NCBI GenBank assembly: GCA_023262065.1
Contig: JALRDW010000188.1
Location: 1 to 15,753, forward strand
Reading direction: 5' to 3'
From: Acidimicrobiia bacterium
GTDB taxonomy: Bacteria > Actinomycetota > Acidimicrobiia > IMCC26256
Length of the DNA stretch: 15,753 bases
Notes under the pieces: generated by a model
Databases searched by the model: none
What the model saw: the letters and a program-made list of their open reading frames with translations, nothing else
What the model was told of the DNA's origin: nothing
Shown: in pieces, positions 1-8,248 of the stretch
Layout: the number at the start of each line of letters is the position of its first letter
Position numbering within the stretch: position 1 is the first letter of the stretch
Program-made: the position numbers and the translations under genes

Positions 1-122
1 GCGGCGCGCTGCAGCTTCTCGGTGAAGTGCTGGCCGTGGAAGATGTTGTCGCCGAGGATCAGGCATACCGAATCGTCGCCGATGAACTCTTCACCGATCA
101 GGAAGGCCTGGGCCAGGCCGTC
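1..122 (-). pseudogene. Internal fragment of glucose-1-phosphate thymidylyltransferase (RmlA-like), joined in frame to the acyltransferase
   Basis: The last 40 or so codons of the left-edge frame read [18 protein letters not shown] and then [10 protein letters not shown]. This is the internal RmlA stretch that normally lies some 80-120 residues from that enzyme's start, where the dTDP-glucose pyrophosphorylase binds sugar nucleotide. The N-terminal nucleotide-binding part of RmlA is absent, so this is not a functional gene start. It follows the SGNH part of the acyltransferase without any stop or frame change. The segment uses GGT, GAA, GAT and GTA codons within a short span, a little unlike the surrounding GC-ending usage. 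An assembly join at a window or contig edge is the simplest explanation; recombination or horizontal transfer remains possible. Confidence 0.8.
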
Positions 123-1958
123 CGGGCGCAGCAGCACGCCGTCGAGCCGAGTGAGGCACCGGGTCGGACCCCGGCGGCAGATGAACCGTTCGAGGTCGAC
201 GAGTCCGACGCCCGGGTGGTCGGCGACGTACCGCCGGATCGTCCTGTTCTGACACACGCTCTGATCGATCGCGCCGACGGCGTAGGAGGACAGTGAGATC
301 GGCGCGGTGGTGACGACGAGCCGGCCACCGGTCGCGGTCAGGGTGGTGCGTGCCTCCTCGAGGGCGGCGGTCGTCCAGCGTCGGTACGTCGCATCGCAGG
401 GTGCGTACCACCCGGTCCCGCGGTTCCCGGCGATGGAGCCGGCGTCCCCGAGCAGGAACAGCACCGTGTCGGGTCGGAACTCGCCCACCGCCCGGGCCCA
501 GTTCACCGTGCAGTCCACGGCCGGATGCCCGCGCCCGAGTTCGGCCCCGCGTTCGAGGTCGACGGTCGGGAAGTGGCAGGCCGGGAACGCCGCGTTCAAC
601 GTGGTGGTGCGGGCGAGTGCGTCGCGGGGTTCGAAGCCCTCGTCGCCCAGGAACCAGCCGATGGAGTTCCCCACCACCATGAGGCGCGTCGTCCCCTCGC
701 GCTGGGCGGCACGGGTGGCCGCCGCACGCGCCGCCGCCGCATCGACCCGAGCGATGCGGCGGTCGGGTGCGGCCCGCATGGTCGAACCGAAGGCCAACGC
801 GACCAGCACCGCCGCGCTCACCGGGGTGAGCCAGCGCAGGGTCGGGGTCGACCACCGTCGTTGGCGGATCGGTTGCTCGACGTAGTGGTAGGACGCGAGT
901 GCGATCGCGGTCGTCACCGTGAGGCGGACGGCGAGCAGGGCCCAGCCCTCCAGGCCCGTGCGACGGGCGTCGAGGTACACGTACACCGGCCAGTGCCACA
1001 GGTACAGCCCGTAGGAGATGAGCCCGGCGCCGACGAGTGGTCCCCACGCGAAGGCACGTGCGATCGGACCCGGCGTCGGATGAGCCACCGCTGCGATCAC
1101 GATGGTGGCGCACACCCCGCAGAGCAGGAGGCCACCGGCGTACAGCCCCCGTCCCTCGAGACGCCACCAGCACAGCGCGAGCACGACGACCGAGACCGCA
1201 GCCGTCGCCTCGAGGGCGAGGCGCGTGCCGTCGCGCCGGGCCGGCCCGCGCCAGATGAGCCAGGCCGCGAGCGCTGCACCCATGAGGATCGCCGCGATGC
1301 GGGTATCGGTGCCGTAGTAGATGCGCACCGTGGCCTCGGTGGCGAACCAGAACCGCAGCGCGAGGGCGGCGGACCCGGCCGCGAGCACGGCGCACGCGAT
1401 GAACACGGTGCGGGCCCACGCGTCGGCGCGGCGACCGACGAGCAGGCCGAGCCCGGTCACCACGAGTGGCCAGAACACGTAGAACTGCTCCTCGATCGCG
1501 AGGCTCCACGTATGGGCGAGGGGGGATGGTGAGGTGAACAGCGTCCAGTAGTCGAAGCCACCGAGCACGAACCGCCAGTTCGCGACGTAGCCGAGGGTCG
1601 CGAGGAAGTCACCCCGGATGCGGGCCAGTTCGTTCGGTTCGGCGATGAACGCGGCGTAGATCGCCACCACGGCGAGCATGAGGAAGAGCGCGGGGAGGAG
1701 GCGGCGGGCCCGTCGGGCCCAGAACGGTCCGAGTGCGATGCGACCCGTCCCCGCCCCCTCGGCCAGCAGCAGGGAGGTGATGAGGAAGCCGGAGAGGACG
1801 AAGAACAGGTCGACGCCGAGGTACCCGCCCCGCAGCATCCCGCCGTGGAACAACAGGACGGCGATGACGGCGGCGCCGCGCACGCCGTCGAGGGCGCGGA
1901 TGTGACGGGCGGTCGGTGCGGCCGCCGGGGGACGGGGGGTGGACGAGGGTCCGGTCAC
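1..1958 (-). CDS. Acyltransferase-3 (OafA/YrhL-type) with C-terminal SGNH domain, partial; C-terminus replaced by an RmlA-like segment
   Basis: Multi-pass membrane O-acyltransferase fused to an extracytoplasmic SGNH hydrolase-like domain. The family moves acyl (often acetyl) groups onto surface glycans or lipids. I start it at the GTG at 1958, whose GTGA overlaps the permease stop, and the frame stays open to base 1 (about 652 codons). Seen: R27 followed ten residues later by H38 (the RX10H motif of acyltransferase-3), then [14 protein letters not shown] near residues 48-61, [11 protein letters not shown] near 150-160, YGLYLWHWP near 320, and [10 protein letters not shown] near 357. The SGNH nucleophile is S432, in GNS rather than the usual GDS. 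At about residues 611-614 (RPDG) the protein changes into RmlA-like sequence, so the expected DxxH of SGNH block V reads D613-G-L-A and the His is missing. It is the last visible gene of the adaptor-ATPase-permease operon. The domain call is firm; the true C-terminus is unknown. Confidence 0.88.
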   Translation of the reverse strand, partial: MTGPSSTPRPPAAAPTARHIRALDGVRGAAVIAVLLFHGGMLRGGYLGVDLFFVLSGFLITSLLLAEGAGTGRIALGPFWARRARRLLPALFLMLAVVAIYAAFIAEPNELARIRGDFLATLGYVANWRFVLGGFDYWTLFTSPSPLAHTWSLAIEEQFYVFWPLVVTGLGLLVGRRADAWARTVFIACAVLAAGSAALALRFWFATEATVRIYYGTDTRIAAILMGAALAAWLIWRGPARRDGTRLALEATAAVSVVVLALCWWRLEGRGLYAGGLLLCGVCATIVIAAVAHPTPGPIARAFAWGPLVGAGLISYGLYLWHWPVYVYLDARRTGLEGWALLAVRLTVTTAIALASYHYVEQPIRQRRWSTPTLRWLTPVSAAVLVALAFGSTMRAAPDRRIARVDAAAARAAATRAAQREGTTRLMVVGNSIGWFLGDEGFEPRDALARTTTLNAAFPACHFPTVDLERGAELGRGHPAVDCTVNWARAVGEFRPDTVLFLLGDAGSIAGNRGTGWYAPCDATYRRWTTAALEEARTTLTATGGRLVVTTAPISLSSYAVGAIDQSVCQNRTIRRYVADHPGVGLVDLERFICRRGPTRCLTRLDGVLLRPDGLAQAFLIGEEFIGDDSVCLILGDNIFHGQHFTEKLQRA

Positions 1959-3148
1959 CCGAGCCGGAGGGTCTCGAGCGGCTCGAGCTTCGCGGCCCGG
2001 CGGGCGGGGTACAGCCCGGCGAGGACCGATACGACCATCGCCAGCACGATCCCGGCGGGCGGGATCCAGCGCTGGAGCACGAACACCCAGCCCGACAGCC
2101 AGACGCCGACGAGGATCGCGAGCGCCCCGACGAGCACGCCGAGGATGCCACCGAGGAAGCCGACGACCATCGCCTCGAGGAGGAACTGCTGCGCGATGGT
2201 GCGTCGGGTGTGGCCGAGCGCCCGGCGGATGCCGATCTCCGTGGAGCGCTGGATCACCGAGATCGACATGACGTTGGCGATGCCGATGCCGCCGACGATG
2301 ATCGCCAGCAGCCCCATCGAGGCGACGATGAGCTGCAGCTGCTTGTCGGACTGCGCGGCGAGCTGGAGGGCCTCGGCCTGGATCTCGGTGCCGACCTCGT
2401 CGGGCCCGCCGAGCGAGATCGCGGTGCGGAGGGTGTCGGCCGTCGCCTGCTCGGTGCCGTCATCGGACCGCACGTAGAGCTTCGTCGGCTGGATGTCCTC
2501 CTTGACGAAGTCACGGTCGGCGGCGGAGAACGGGATGAAGGCCGCGTTGTCCAGGGTCGGGTCGAGCTCGACCTTCCCGAGGATCCCGACGACGCCGTAG
2601 GGCTTGCCGGCGAGGTCGATCGTGCGGTTCTCGCCGGGCAGGTACCCGATCTCGTTCGCGAGACCGGAGCCGATCACGACCGTGCGCGAGTCCATCTCCG
2701 CGTCCGCGTCGCTGATCCAGCGGCCACTCAGCATGTCCACTTCGAGCACGAACGGCAGGCGGGTGTCGGCGGCCAGCACCGGGATCGGCGTGGTCTCGTA
2801 CTTCCGCCGGGCCTTCTCGTAGGGGCTCACGGTGATGTCGGTGAGCTGTACGACCGCGGAGACCTTCTCCACGGTCTCGACCTGCTCGGCCCGCTCGGTC
2901 GCGTCCACGGGCAACTTCGGACGCTCGGAACCGAACGAGGACGCGGCGGTCGCGGTGATGAGGTTCGTCCCGAGCTGGGCGACCTTGCGCTTGAGATCAC
3001 CCTTCGCGGAGTCGGTGAGGCCGACGGCCGCGACGATGGCGGCGACGCCGATGACCGGACCCATGAGGAGCAGCAGCGTGCGGACCTTGCGGGCGAGCAG
3101 CCCGCCGATGGCGACGCTCACGAGATCACGGAAGTTGCGTGAGATCAC
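1955..3148 (-). CDS. MacB/FtsX-type ABC transporter permease
   Basis: Integral membrane subunit of a MacB-type (type VII) ABC transporter, 397 residues. The order is as expected: a short cytoplasmic N-terminus, TM1 at about 24-45, a large extracytoplasmic MacB_PCD-like domain (about 46-270), then three TM segments at about 272-296, 323-350 and 364-382 forming the FtsX domain. Hallmarks are GGIGIANVM (286-294), [12 protein letters not shown] (301-312) and the closing [16 protein letters not shown] (380-395). The start is GTG, inside a GTGA overlap with the upstream ATPase stop; the gene ends in another GTGA overlap with the acyltransferase start. MacB-type transporters do not move substrate across the membrane channel-like; they couple ATP hydrolysis to work on an extracytoplasmic partner, here presumably the adaptor encoded two genes upstream. 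The substrate cannot be told from sequence. Confidence 0.95.
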   Translation of the reverse strand: MISRNFRDLVSVAIGGLLARKVRTLLLLMGPVIGVAAIVAAVGLTDSAKGDLKRKVAQLGTNLITATAASSFGSERPKLPVDATERAEQVETVEKVSAVVQLTDITVSPYEKARRKYETTPIPVLAADTRLPFVLEVDMLSGRWISDADAEMDSRTVVIGSGLANEIGYLPGENRTIDLAGKPYGVVGILGKVELDPTLDNAAFIPFSAADRDFVKEDIQPTKLYVRSDDGTEQATADTLRTAISLGGPDEVGTEIQAEALQLAAQSDKQLQLIVASMGLLAIIVGGIGIANVMSISVIQRSTEIGIRRALGHTRRTIAQQFLLEAMVVGFLGGILGVLVGALAILVGVWLSGWVFVLQRWIPPAGIVLAMVVSVLAGLYPARRAAKLEPLETLRLG

Positions 3149-3867
3149 GCCCGTACCTTCCGGTCGTCGCCGACGATCTCACCGTCTCGCATCGAGATCT
3201 TGCGATCCGCCCGGTCGGCCACGCCGAGGTCGTGGGTGACGAGCACCACGGCTCGCTCCGGGGACCGGAGCGACTCGAAGATCTGCATGACGTTCTCGGC
3301 GTTCTTGGAGTCGAGCGCCCCGGTCGGCTCATCGGCGAGCACGATGATCGGGTCGGCGACGAGCGACCGGGCGAGGGCCACTCGCTGCTGCTCACCGCCG
3401 GAGAGCTGCACGGGTCGGTGGTCCCAGCGCTGACCGAGTCCGACGCGCTCGAGTGCGTCCATCGCCTTGTCATGGCGCTCGTTCGGCTTCATGCCGCGGT
3501 ACAGGAGCGCGGTCTCGACGTTCTGCAGTGCGCTGAGGTGGCCGATGAGGTGGAACTGCTGGAACACGAACCCGATGGTGCGGCCACGCAGGCGGGTGCG
3601 GTTGGTGTCATCGAGGGTCGTGATCTCCTCACCCGCGATGCGGATCGACCCGGAGGTCGGGAGGTCGAGGCAGCCCAGGAGACCGAGCATCGTGGACTTC
3701 CCGGAACCCGACGGGCCGACGATGGCCATGAAGTCCCCGGGCATGATGCGCAGTGAGACCTCGCGCAGCGCGTAGACCTTGACCTCGTCGCCGTAGACGC
3801 GCGAGACGTTCGTCAGCTCGAGGAAGGGCTCGGTGCCCTCCGGGGTCATCGGGTTCGGGTCGGTCAC
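3145..3867 (-). CDS. MacB/LolD-type ABC transporter ATP-binding protein
   Basis: Cytoplasmic ATPase of the exporter, 240 residues. All nucleotide-binding motifs are intact: Walker A GPSGSGKST (51-59), Q-loop FVFQQFH with Q103/Q104, signature LSGGEQQR (155-162), Walker B IIVLADE (174-180) with catalytic E180, D-loop GALDS (183-187) and switch H212. The sequence resembles the LolD/MacB/FtsE group that pairs with FtsX-like permeases. The start is the GTG at 3867, overlapping the adaptor stop as GTGA. An in-frame ATG six codons later (Met7) is an alternative, but the coupling favours GTG. It is fused neither to the permease nor to other domains, so the complex would be two ATPase and two permease chains. 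Confidence 0.96.
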   Translation of the reverse strand: MTDPNPMTPEGTEPFLELTNVSRVYGDEVKVYALREVSLRIMPGDFMAIVGPSGSGKSTMLGLLGCLDLPTSGSIRIAGEEITTLDDTNRTRLRGRTIGFVFQQFHLIGHLSALQNVETALLYRGMKPNERHDKAMDALERVGLGQRWDHRPVQLSGGEQQRVALARSLVADPIIVLADEPTGALDSKNAENVMQIFESLRSPERAVVLVTHDLGVADRADRKISMRDGEIVGDDRKVRA

Positions 3868-6041
3868 TGGGCGGCGCTCGTGACGGAGACCACGACGAGC
3901 TCGTCGCCCTCGAGGCCCTCGGTGATCTCCACGTACTCGTCCTGGGCGAGGCCGAGCTCGACCTTGACCCGCTTGAGGCGACCCTCGTCGTTCACGACCC
4001 GGACGAAGTTGCCGGAACCGGACTTCAGCACTGCGGCGATCGGGACGGCGAGCACGTTCTTGCGCTCGGCGAGGGTGATGTCGATGCTCACGCTCGCACC
4101 GTCGACGTTCGGCAGGTCACCGGTGGCCGACACGATGCCCTCGTAGACCTCGGACTTGTCGGATCCGACCGTCGCCGAATCGTCGAGCGCCGTGATGATG
4201 CCCGGGTACTGCGTGCCGCCGGCCTCGAGTTGGATCTGGGCCTCCATGCCGAGTTCGACCTTGGCCCGCTCGGTGCCGGACAACTTGAGCTTCACGCTGA
4301 TGGCGGGCTCGGTGAGGTCAAGCACGGGCGATCCCTGCAGGACGAACTCGCCGGCGTCGACCGCGACCGTGCCGACCCGGGCCGGCCAGTTCGCGACGAT
4401 CATGTCGGACGGATAGAAGATGACGTCGTCGGAGAACGTGCGCATCGGGATCGTGACGCTCGAGGTCCCGGCCCGCATGATGACGATGCCCGAGAGCACC
4501 TGGTAGTCCTGGCCCGGGGTGGCCGAGCCGCCGACCTGGAAGTTGATCGTCGTGTCCTCGACCATCGGCTGGTTCGCGGTGATGGTGAAGGTCGTCGTCC
4601 CGCCCTCACGGACCGAGCCGCCACCCGAGATGTTGAGCTCGGGCACGTCGCCGGACTCGACGGTGATCGCGGCCTGGGACGGCGAACCGATCTGGTACGG
4701 CTGCGGGTTGATGTCCGGATCGGGGACGATCGTGGCGGTGAGGATCTCATCGGGTTCGACGTCGTCGTCGGTCCGCGGCGTGATGGTGAACGTGGTCTCG
4801 GTCTGTCCGGCGCCGAGGGTCACGTAGTCCTCAGCCAACGGGCGGTAGTCGTCCTCGACCGTCATCGAACCGCCGAGGGTCACGAAGATGTCGAGGCCAC
4901 GGTTGAGCTCGAGGGTCGAGGTCAAGCGGAAGGTCGCGCCCTGGCCCTCGTTCACCTTCGCGGAGTCCGCCGAGATCGTGATGACCGGCGTGCCGGTGTC
5001 GTCGTCCTCGATGGTGACGGTCGCCCGGTCGGTCGGCCCGACGACGAAGTTCGGGTCGTTCCCGAACTGCACCTGGAGCACGACCGTGATCTCCTCGTCC
5101 TCCTCGACGATGCGGTCGTCGAAGATCTCGGTGCAGAACTGCTGGGATGACTGCCCGGCGAGGATCGTCACGTCGCCCTCGAGAGTCTTGTAGTCGCCGT
5201 CACGGGCGCTGTCGGCACCGCCGGCGTCCCCCTGGATCTGCAGCGGGATCACCGTGTTGCGCGAGGGCGCGACATCCGCAGTCACGGTCCAGCAGGCGGT
5301 GTCGCCCCCCGGGTTCTCCTGCACGGTCGGCGTGCTCGTGGCGATCTCGATGATCGGCTTCTCGGGGGTCCCGACCCGTCGGTACGCGGCGAGGGAGGCC
5401 TGCACCCGTCCACGGCGCGCCGGCGCGATGGGCCCGACCCGGGTCGATGCGTCGGTGCTCACCGACGAGGCGGTCGAGAGGATGGTGGCCACGGCCGAGC
5501 CCCGCCGCCCGGTGCGGTACCCCGCGCTGTTGCCGGTGATGGCGATCTGGACGGTCTCGTCGGTCTCGGGCTTCGCACCGCCGTAGCCGTACTTGTTCTG
5601 CCACCGGGCGAGCGCCGAACGGGTCTGCTCGGTGTAGGTGCGGTCGACCCGACCGGGGCTGAACCCGTCGGCAGCGAGGATGCGCTCGAGTTGGAGCACG
5701 TCGGGGCCGTCGGAGCCCACGTCGAGGGTGCGGAAGAACGAGAAGTCGCCGGGCACCGCCACGGCGGCCCGGCCGTCGAGCGCGAACGGGACGTCGCCGA
5801 CGTTGACCTCCTGCCCGTCGTCGACGTTCATCTCGCTCACGCGGCCGTCCGTCGGGGCGTTGATGGTCTGGGTCTTCTCGCGGCGGAGCTCACCGTTGAC
5901 CGAGAGGATGTCCTGCAGCGTCTGACGCGAGACGGGCTGCGGCGTGATGGCCGACTCCTTCGCCGACTCACCGCCGCAGCCGGCGAGCAGCCCGACGGTG
6001 AGGGTGACGGCGCCGAGGACGGCGAGGGGACGCTTCGACAT
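3864..6041 (-). CDS. HlyD/MacA-like adaptor lipoprotein with inserted peptidoglycan-binding and Calx-beta domains
   Basis: Predicted extracytoplasmic adaptor of the MacB-type transporter, 725 residues against about 350-450 for MacA. A lipoprotein signal ends LLAGC with the lipidated C22. The first lipoyl half-motif is at about 58-90 (NAPTDGRVSEMNVDDGQEV), followed by a PG_binding_1-like segment at about 106-152 (VLQLERILAADGFSPGRVDR). Two full Calx-beta-like domains follow at about 228-347 and 350-463, each with acidic turns such as EDEE and ending in strands like ATVTIEDDD. A third, C-terminally shortened one (about 466-540) runs straight into the second lipoyl half (VGTVAVDAGEFVLQGSPV, about 557-574). 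Beta-barrel and membrane-proximal parts complete the protein. C250 and C303 in the first Calx-beta domain could form a disulfide. An AGGAG Shine-Dalgarno 8 nt before the ATG supports the start. The upstream lipoprotein stop is 15 nt away. The family call is firm; the role of the inserted domains is inferred. Confidence 0.88.
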   Translation of the reverse strand: MSKRPLAVLGAVTLTVGLLAGCGGESAKESAITPQPVSRQTLQDILSVNGELRREKTQTINAPTDGRVSEMNVDDGQEVNVGDVPFALDGRAAVAVPGDFSFFRTLDVGSDGPDVLQLERILAADGFSPGRVDRTYTEQTRSALARWQNKYGYGGAKPETDETVQIAITGNSAGYRTGRRGSAVATILSTASSVSTDASTRVGPIAPARRGRVQASLAAYRRVGTPEKPIIEIATSTPTVQENPGGDTACWTVTADVAPSRNTVIPLQIQGDAGGADSARDGDYKTLEGDVTILAGQSSQQFCTEIFDDRIVEEDEEITVVLQVQFGNDPNFVVGPTDRATVTIEDDDTGTPVITISADSAKVNEGQGATFRLTSTLELNRGLDIFVTLGGSMTVEDDYRPLAEDYVTLGAGQTETTFTITPRTDDDVEPDEILTATIVPDPDINPQPYQIGSPSQAAITVESGDVPELNISGGGSVREGGTTTFTITANQPMVEDTTINFQVGGSATPGQDYQVLSGIVIMRAGTSSVTIPMRTFSDDVIFYPSDMIVANWPARVGTVAVDAGEFVLQGSPVLDLTEPAISVKLKLSGTERAKVELGMEAQIQLEAGGTQYPGIITALDDSATVGSDKSEVYEGIVSATGDLPNVDGASVSIDITLAERKNVLAVPIAAVLKSGSGNFVRVVNDEGRLKRVKVELGLAQDEYVEITEGLEGDELVVVSVTSAAQ

Positions 6042-6056
6042 GGAGGGGGCTCCTGG

Positions 6057-6695
6057 TCAGTTGTCGTTGAACAGCCCGTTCTGGGCCGAGCACTGGTTGA
6101 GGTCACGACTGTTGATCGTGCCGTCGGGGGAGGAGAACTGCGTCGGTGTGATGAGGCCGATCTCGTTCGTCGAGGTCTCCACGGTCCACCCGCGCTTCTC
6201 GAGGCAGGGCTTGAGCTTGAGGAAGCCCTTGTTGCGCTCCTTCACCTGCTTGGGCGAGAGCTTCGTGCGGACGCTCTGGAACTCCTGGAGGATCTGGATG
6301 ATCCCGGTGCGCGATGCGCACTTCGAGAGGATGGATACGTACTCCGGGTCCTGGAACGCGGGGTTCGAGCGGTCGAGCAGGTTGCCGCGCACCTTGTCGC
6401 CGTTCGCGGTGAGGCAGGACGAGAAGTTCGCGTACGCCTCGAAGAGGCGTTGCTCGACCGGTCGGTTGTCGACGTTCTGGGGGACGTCACCGGCTGCACC
6501 GGTGCCGGTCCCGACCGGCTGGCCCTTGGCCGCGCGCGCCTTGTACTGCTTGACCTGCTTCGGCGTGAGGACCTGCACGTCCTCGGGGCTGCGGACCACG
6601 ACGCTCGTCGACGCCGACCCGCCGCACGCGCCCAGCAGGAGGGTTACGGCGACGACCAGGCCCCCGGTTGCCCGTCGTCCTCGATGCATTGCCAT
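6057..6695 (-). CDS. Lipoprotein of unknown function with four conserved-looking cysteines
   Basis: I do not recognise this 212-residue protein. It has a basic N-terminus, a hydrophobic stretch and a lipobox LLGAC (lipidated C24), so it should sit on the outer face of the membrane. The mature part is hydrophilic, with C94, C126, C164 and C202, an even number that suits two disulfides. The heptamer LTPKQVK (43-49) recurs as LSPKQVK (146-152). The frame remains open well upstream (to 6980), but that extension would cross the strong hairpin at 6797-6834 and put the signal peptide in mid-protein, so I choose ATG 6695; ATG 6689 is equally possible. It is 15 nt upstream of the adaptor, so it is the first gene of the exporter operon. 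It may be a partner or cargo of the transporter; that is inference from position only. Confidence 0.82.
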   Translation of the reverse strand: MAMHRGRRATGGLVVAVTLLLGACGGSASTSVVVRSPEDVQVLTPKQVKQYKARAAKGQPVGTGTGAAGDVPQNVDNRPVEQRLFEAYANFSSCLTANGDKVRGNLLDRSNPAFQDPEYVSILSKCASRTGIIQILQEFQSVRTKLSPKQVKERNKGFLKLKPCLEKRGWTVETSTNEIGLITPTQFSSPDGTINSRDLNQCSAQNGLFNDN

Positions 6696-6733
6696 GGTGC
6701 ACGGCCCCCCGGGTGCCCAGTGATGGTCGGGGC

Positions 6734-6739
6734 ACGTTA
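6734..6739 (-). promoter_or_regulatory. Possible -10 element of the exporter operon
   Basis: TAACGT on the minus strand fits the actinobacterial TAnnnT -10 pattern and lies 38 nt before the chosen lipoprotein start and downstream of the liv terminator hairpin. No convincing -35 is seen, so this is a weak call based on position and a degenerate hexamer. Confidence 0.3.
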
Positions 6740-6796
6740 CCGGTCCGGGCTCCCAGATCTCCATCGCCCCCGGCTTCGGCCGGTCCGGGCGCGAGA

Positions 6797-6834
6797 ACGG
6801 GCCCCGGAGCGCTCGGGAGCGCCCCGGGGCCCGT
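6797..6834 (-). terminator. Intrinsic-type terminator hairpin after the liv operon
   Basis: An 11-bp perfect stem (ACGGGCCCCGG at 6797-6807 with its complement at 6824-6834), one A/C mismatch, then five more pairs (GCGCT/AGCGC) around a CGGG loop. It starts about 25 nt after the stop of the substrate-binding protein gene when read on the minus strand. There is no U-tract, as is common for high-GC actinobacteria. It separates the importer operon from the exporter operon. Confidence 0.8.
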
Positions 6835-6858
6835 CCGTCGGACCGGAGGTGACCGGGA

Positions 6859-8217
6859 TCAGCCGTCGATGAGGTTCTTCGGCGTGAACGAGGCGGTCTC
6901 GCCGTTGAAGTCCTGGAGCTCGCTGATGCCCGCGAAGTACCCGGCCGAGCGCGAGTACTGGACGAGGGTGAAGTTCTCACCGAGGAACCAGTCGTTCTTG
7001 ATGTTCGACACGAACTCCGCGCCGTCCGGCATGAGGCCGAGGCCCTCCATCGTCGTGGTGCGGGCGGACTCCATCACCGCGAGGCGGTTCGGGGCCTTCG
7101 CCGACTCGAGGATGTGCTGGAGTGCCGCGCCCGCGGTCCACCCGTAGGCGACGATGCCGTTCGTCGGGTCGGTGGTCGACTCGCCGTACTGCGCGATCTT
7201 CTCCTTGTAGAGCTTCATCGCGGCGTTCTCGACGAGATCGGGGTTGGCCGGGTCCATGAGCGGCGACACGCTGATGACCCCGTCGCCGGACTCGCCGGCG
7301 ATCGTCATGAGGGTCTTCGACGTGCAGGTACCGGACATGTAGGTCATCGGCTTCCAGCCCGACGCCGCGACGTTCTTGAGCGCGTCGGGGCAGGCGAGCA
7401 GGGTGGCGCCGAGGACGAGCACGTCGGCCTTGGTGGCCGCGAGCGTGGTGACCTGGGACTTGGTGTCGGGGGTCTCCGGGTCGTACTGCGCGACCTTGAC
7501 GACCTTGAGCTTCGTGCCCTTGACGAGCGAGGCCAGCGTCTCGGAGTAGGCGGCACCGAAGTCATCGTTGGCGCGCAGCACCGCGATCGTGGCCTCGGGC
7601 TTCTCCGCCTGGAGGTAGTCGACGAGCGCCTTCATCTCGTCCGGGTAGGGCACGAGGAAGGTGCCGAGCAGCCACGGGTAGTCGCGGTTGCCCCAGGCCG
7701 GGGACCCGGTGGCGGCCAGCAGGCTCGGCACGCAGGCTTCGTTGACCGCATCGCGGATGGCGAGGTTGTTCTTCGTGCCCACCACGTTGAAGAGGCCGAA
7801 CACCTCGTCGTCGAGGAGCGACTGCACGTTCGCGACCGTCTTGGCCGCCTCGTAGGCGTCGTCCTTGGCGACGAGTTCCACCTTGTACTTCTTGCCGGCG
7901 ATCTCGACGCCGCCGAGCTCGTTGTTCATGTACTCGAGGTACGCCTGCGAGCCGGCGAGGATCTCCTTGAACGCGGAGTAGATGCCGGACTGCGGGAGGC
8001 TCGTCCCCAGGGTGATCGTGTCGCCCTCGACCGTGACCTTCGACGGGTCGGTCGGGCACTGCGAGGTGTCGATGGCGCCGGACGTCGAACCGCCCCCACC
8101 CCCGCCGTTGTCATCGCTGCGGCCGCCGCCGCATGCGGCGAGGACGAGCGCGAGGACTGCCAGGAGCGCGGTGATCGTGATGAACCGGCCGGATCGGCCG
8201 GTGGTGACTCGCTGCAT
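6859..8217 (-). CDS. ABC transporter substrate-binding lipoprotein, branched-chain amino acid (LivK/Peripla_BP_6) type
   Basis: Extracellular, lipid-anchored solute receptor of the importer, 452 residues. The signal peptide ends LVLAAC (lipidated C29), followed by a Gly/Ser-rich tether (about 30-48). The binding domain begins with ITLGTSLPQSGIYSAF (about 67-82), typical of the LivJ/LivK type I periplasmic-binding fold, and includes AKDDAYEAAKTVANVQSLLDD-type helix-turn segments and VLRANDDFGAAY in the second lobe. AAAGGAAG lies just before ATG 8217 with a CACC spacer and fixes the start. It is the last gene of the liv cluster, 31 nt after livM, with its own strong ribosome-binding site and a terminator immediately after, consistent with a need for excess receptor. 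The family also binds amides, urea and aromatic acids, so the ligand is not settled. Confidence 0.93.
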   Translation of the reverse strand: MQRVTTGRSGRFITITALLAVLALVLAACGGGRSDDNGGGGGGSTSGAIDTSQCPTDPSKVTVEGDTITLGTSLPQSGIYSAFKEILAGSQAYLEYMNNELGGVEIAGKKYKVELVAKDDAYEAAKTVANVQSLLDDEVFGLFNVVGTKNNLAIRDAVNEACVPSLLAATGSPAWGNRDYPWLLGTFLVPYPDEMKALVDYLQAEKPEATIAVLRANDDFGAAYSETLASLVKGTKLKVVKVAQYDPETPDTKSQVTTLAATKADVLVLGATLLACPDALKNVAASGWKPMTYMSGTCTSKTLMTIAGESGDGVISVSPLMDPANPDLVENAAMKLYKEKIAQYGESTTDPTNGIVAYGWTAGAALQHILESAKAPNRLAVMESARTTTMEGLGLMPDGAEFVSNIKNDWFLGENFTLVQYSRSAGYFAGISELQDFNGETASFTPKNLIDG

Positions 8218-8248
8218 GGTGCTTCCTTTCGTGGGTGGTGCGAGGAGG

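Noticed and set aside
91..1509. Alternative minus-strand frame of 472 codons within the acyltransferase region
   Set aside because: Its product is Arg/Pro-rich noise, while the neighbouring frame carries the full acyltransferase-3 and SGNH motifs without a break.
1916..3142. Plus-strand open frame of 408 codons opposite the permease
   Set aside because: Composition is Asp/Arg/Gly-biased with no recognisable motif; the minus strand encodes an intact MacB-type permease here.
1..6695. Mobile element or phage origin for the operon next to the RmlA fragment
   Set aside because: No transposase, integrase, terminal repeats or tRNA is present, and codon use from about 130 onward matches the rest of the window.
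6696..6980. Upstream extension of the four-cysteine lipoprotein to 6980
   Set aside because: It would bury the signal peptide inside the protein, cross the 11-bp terminator hairpin and overlap the end of the livK gene.
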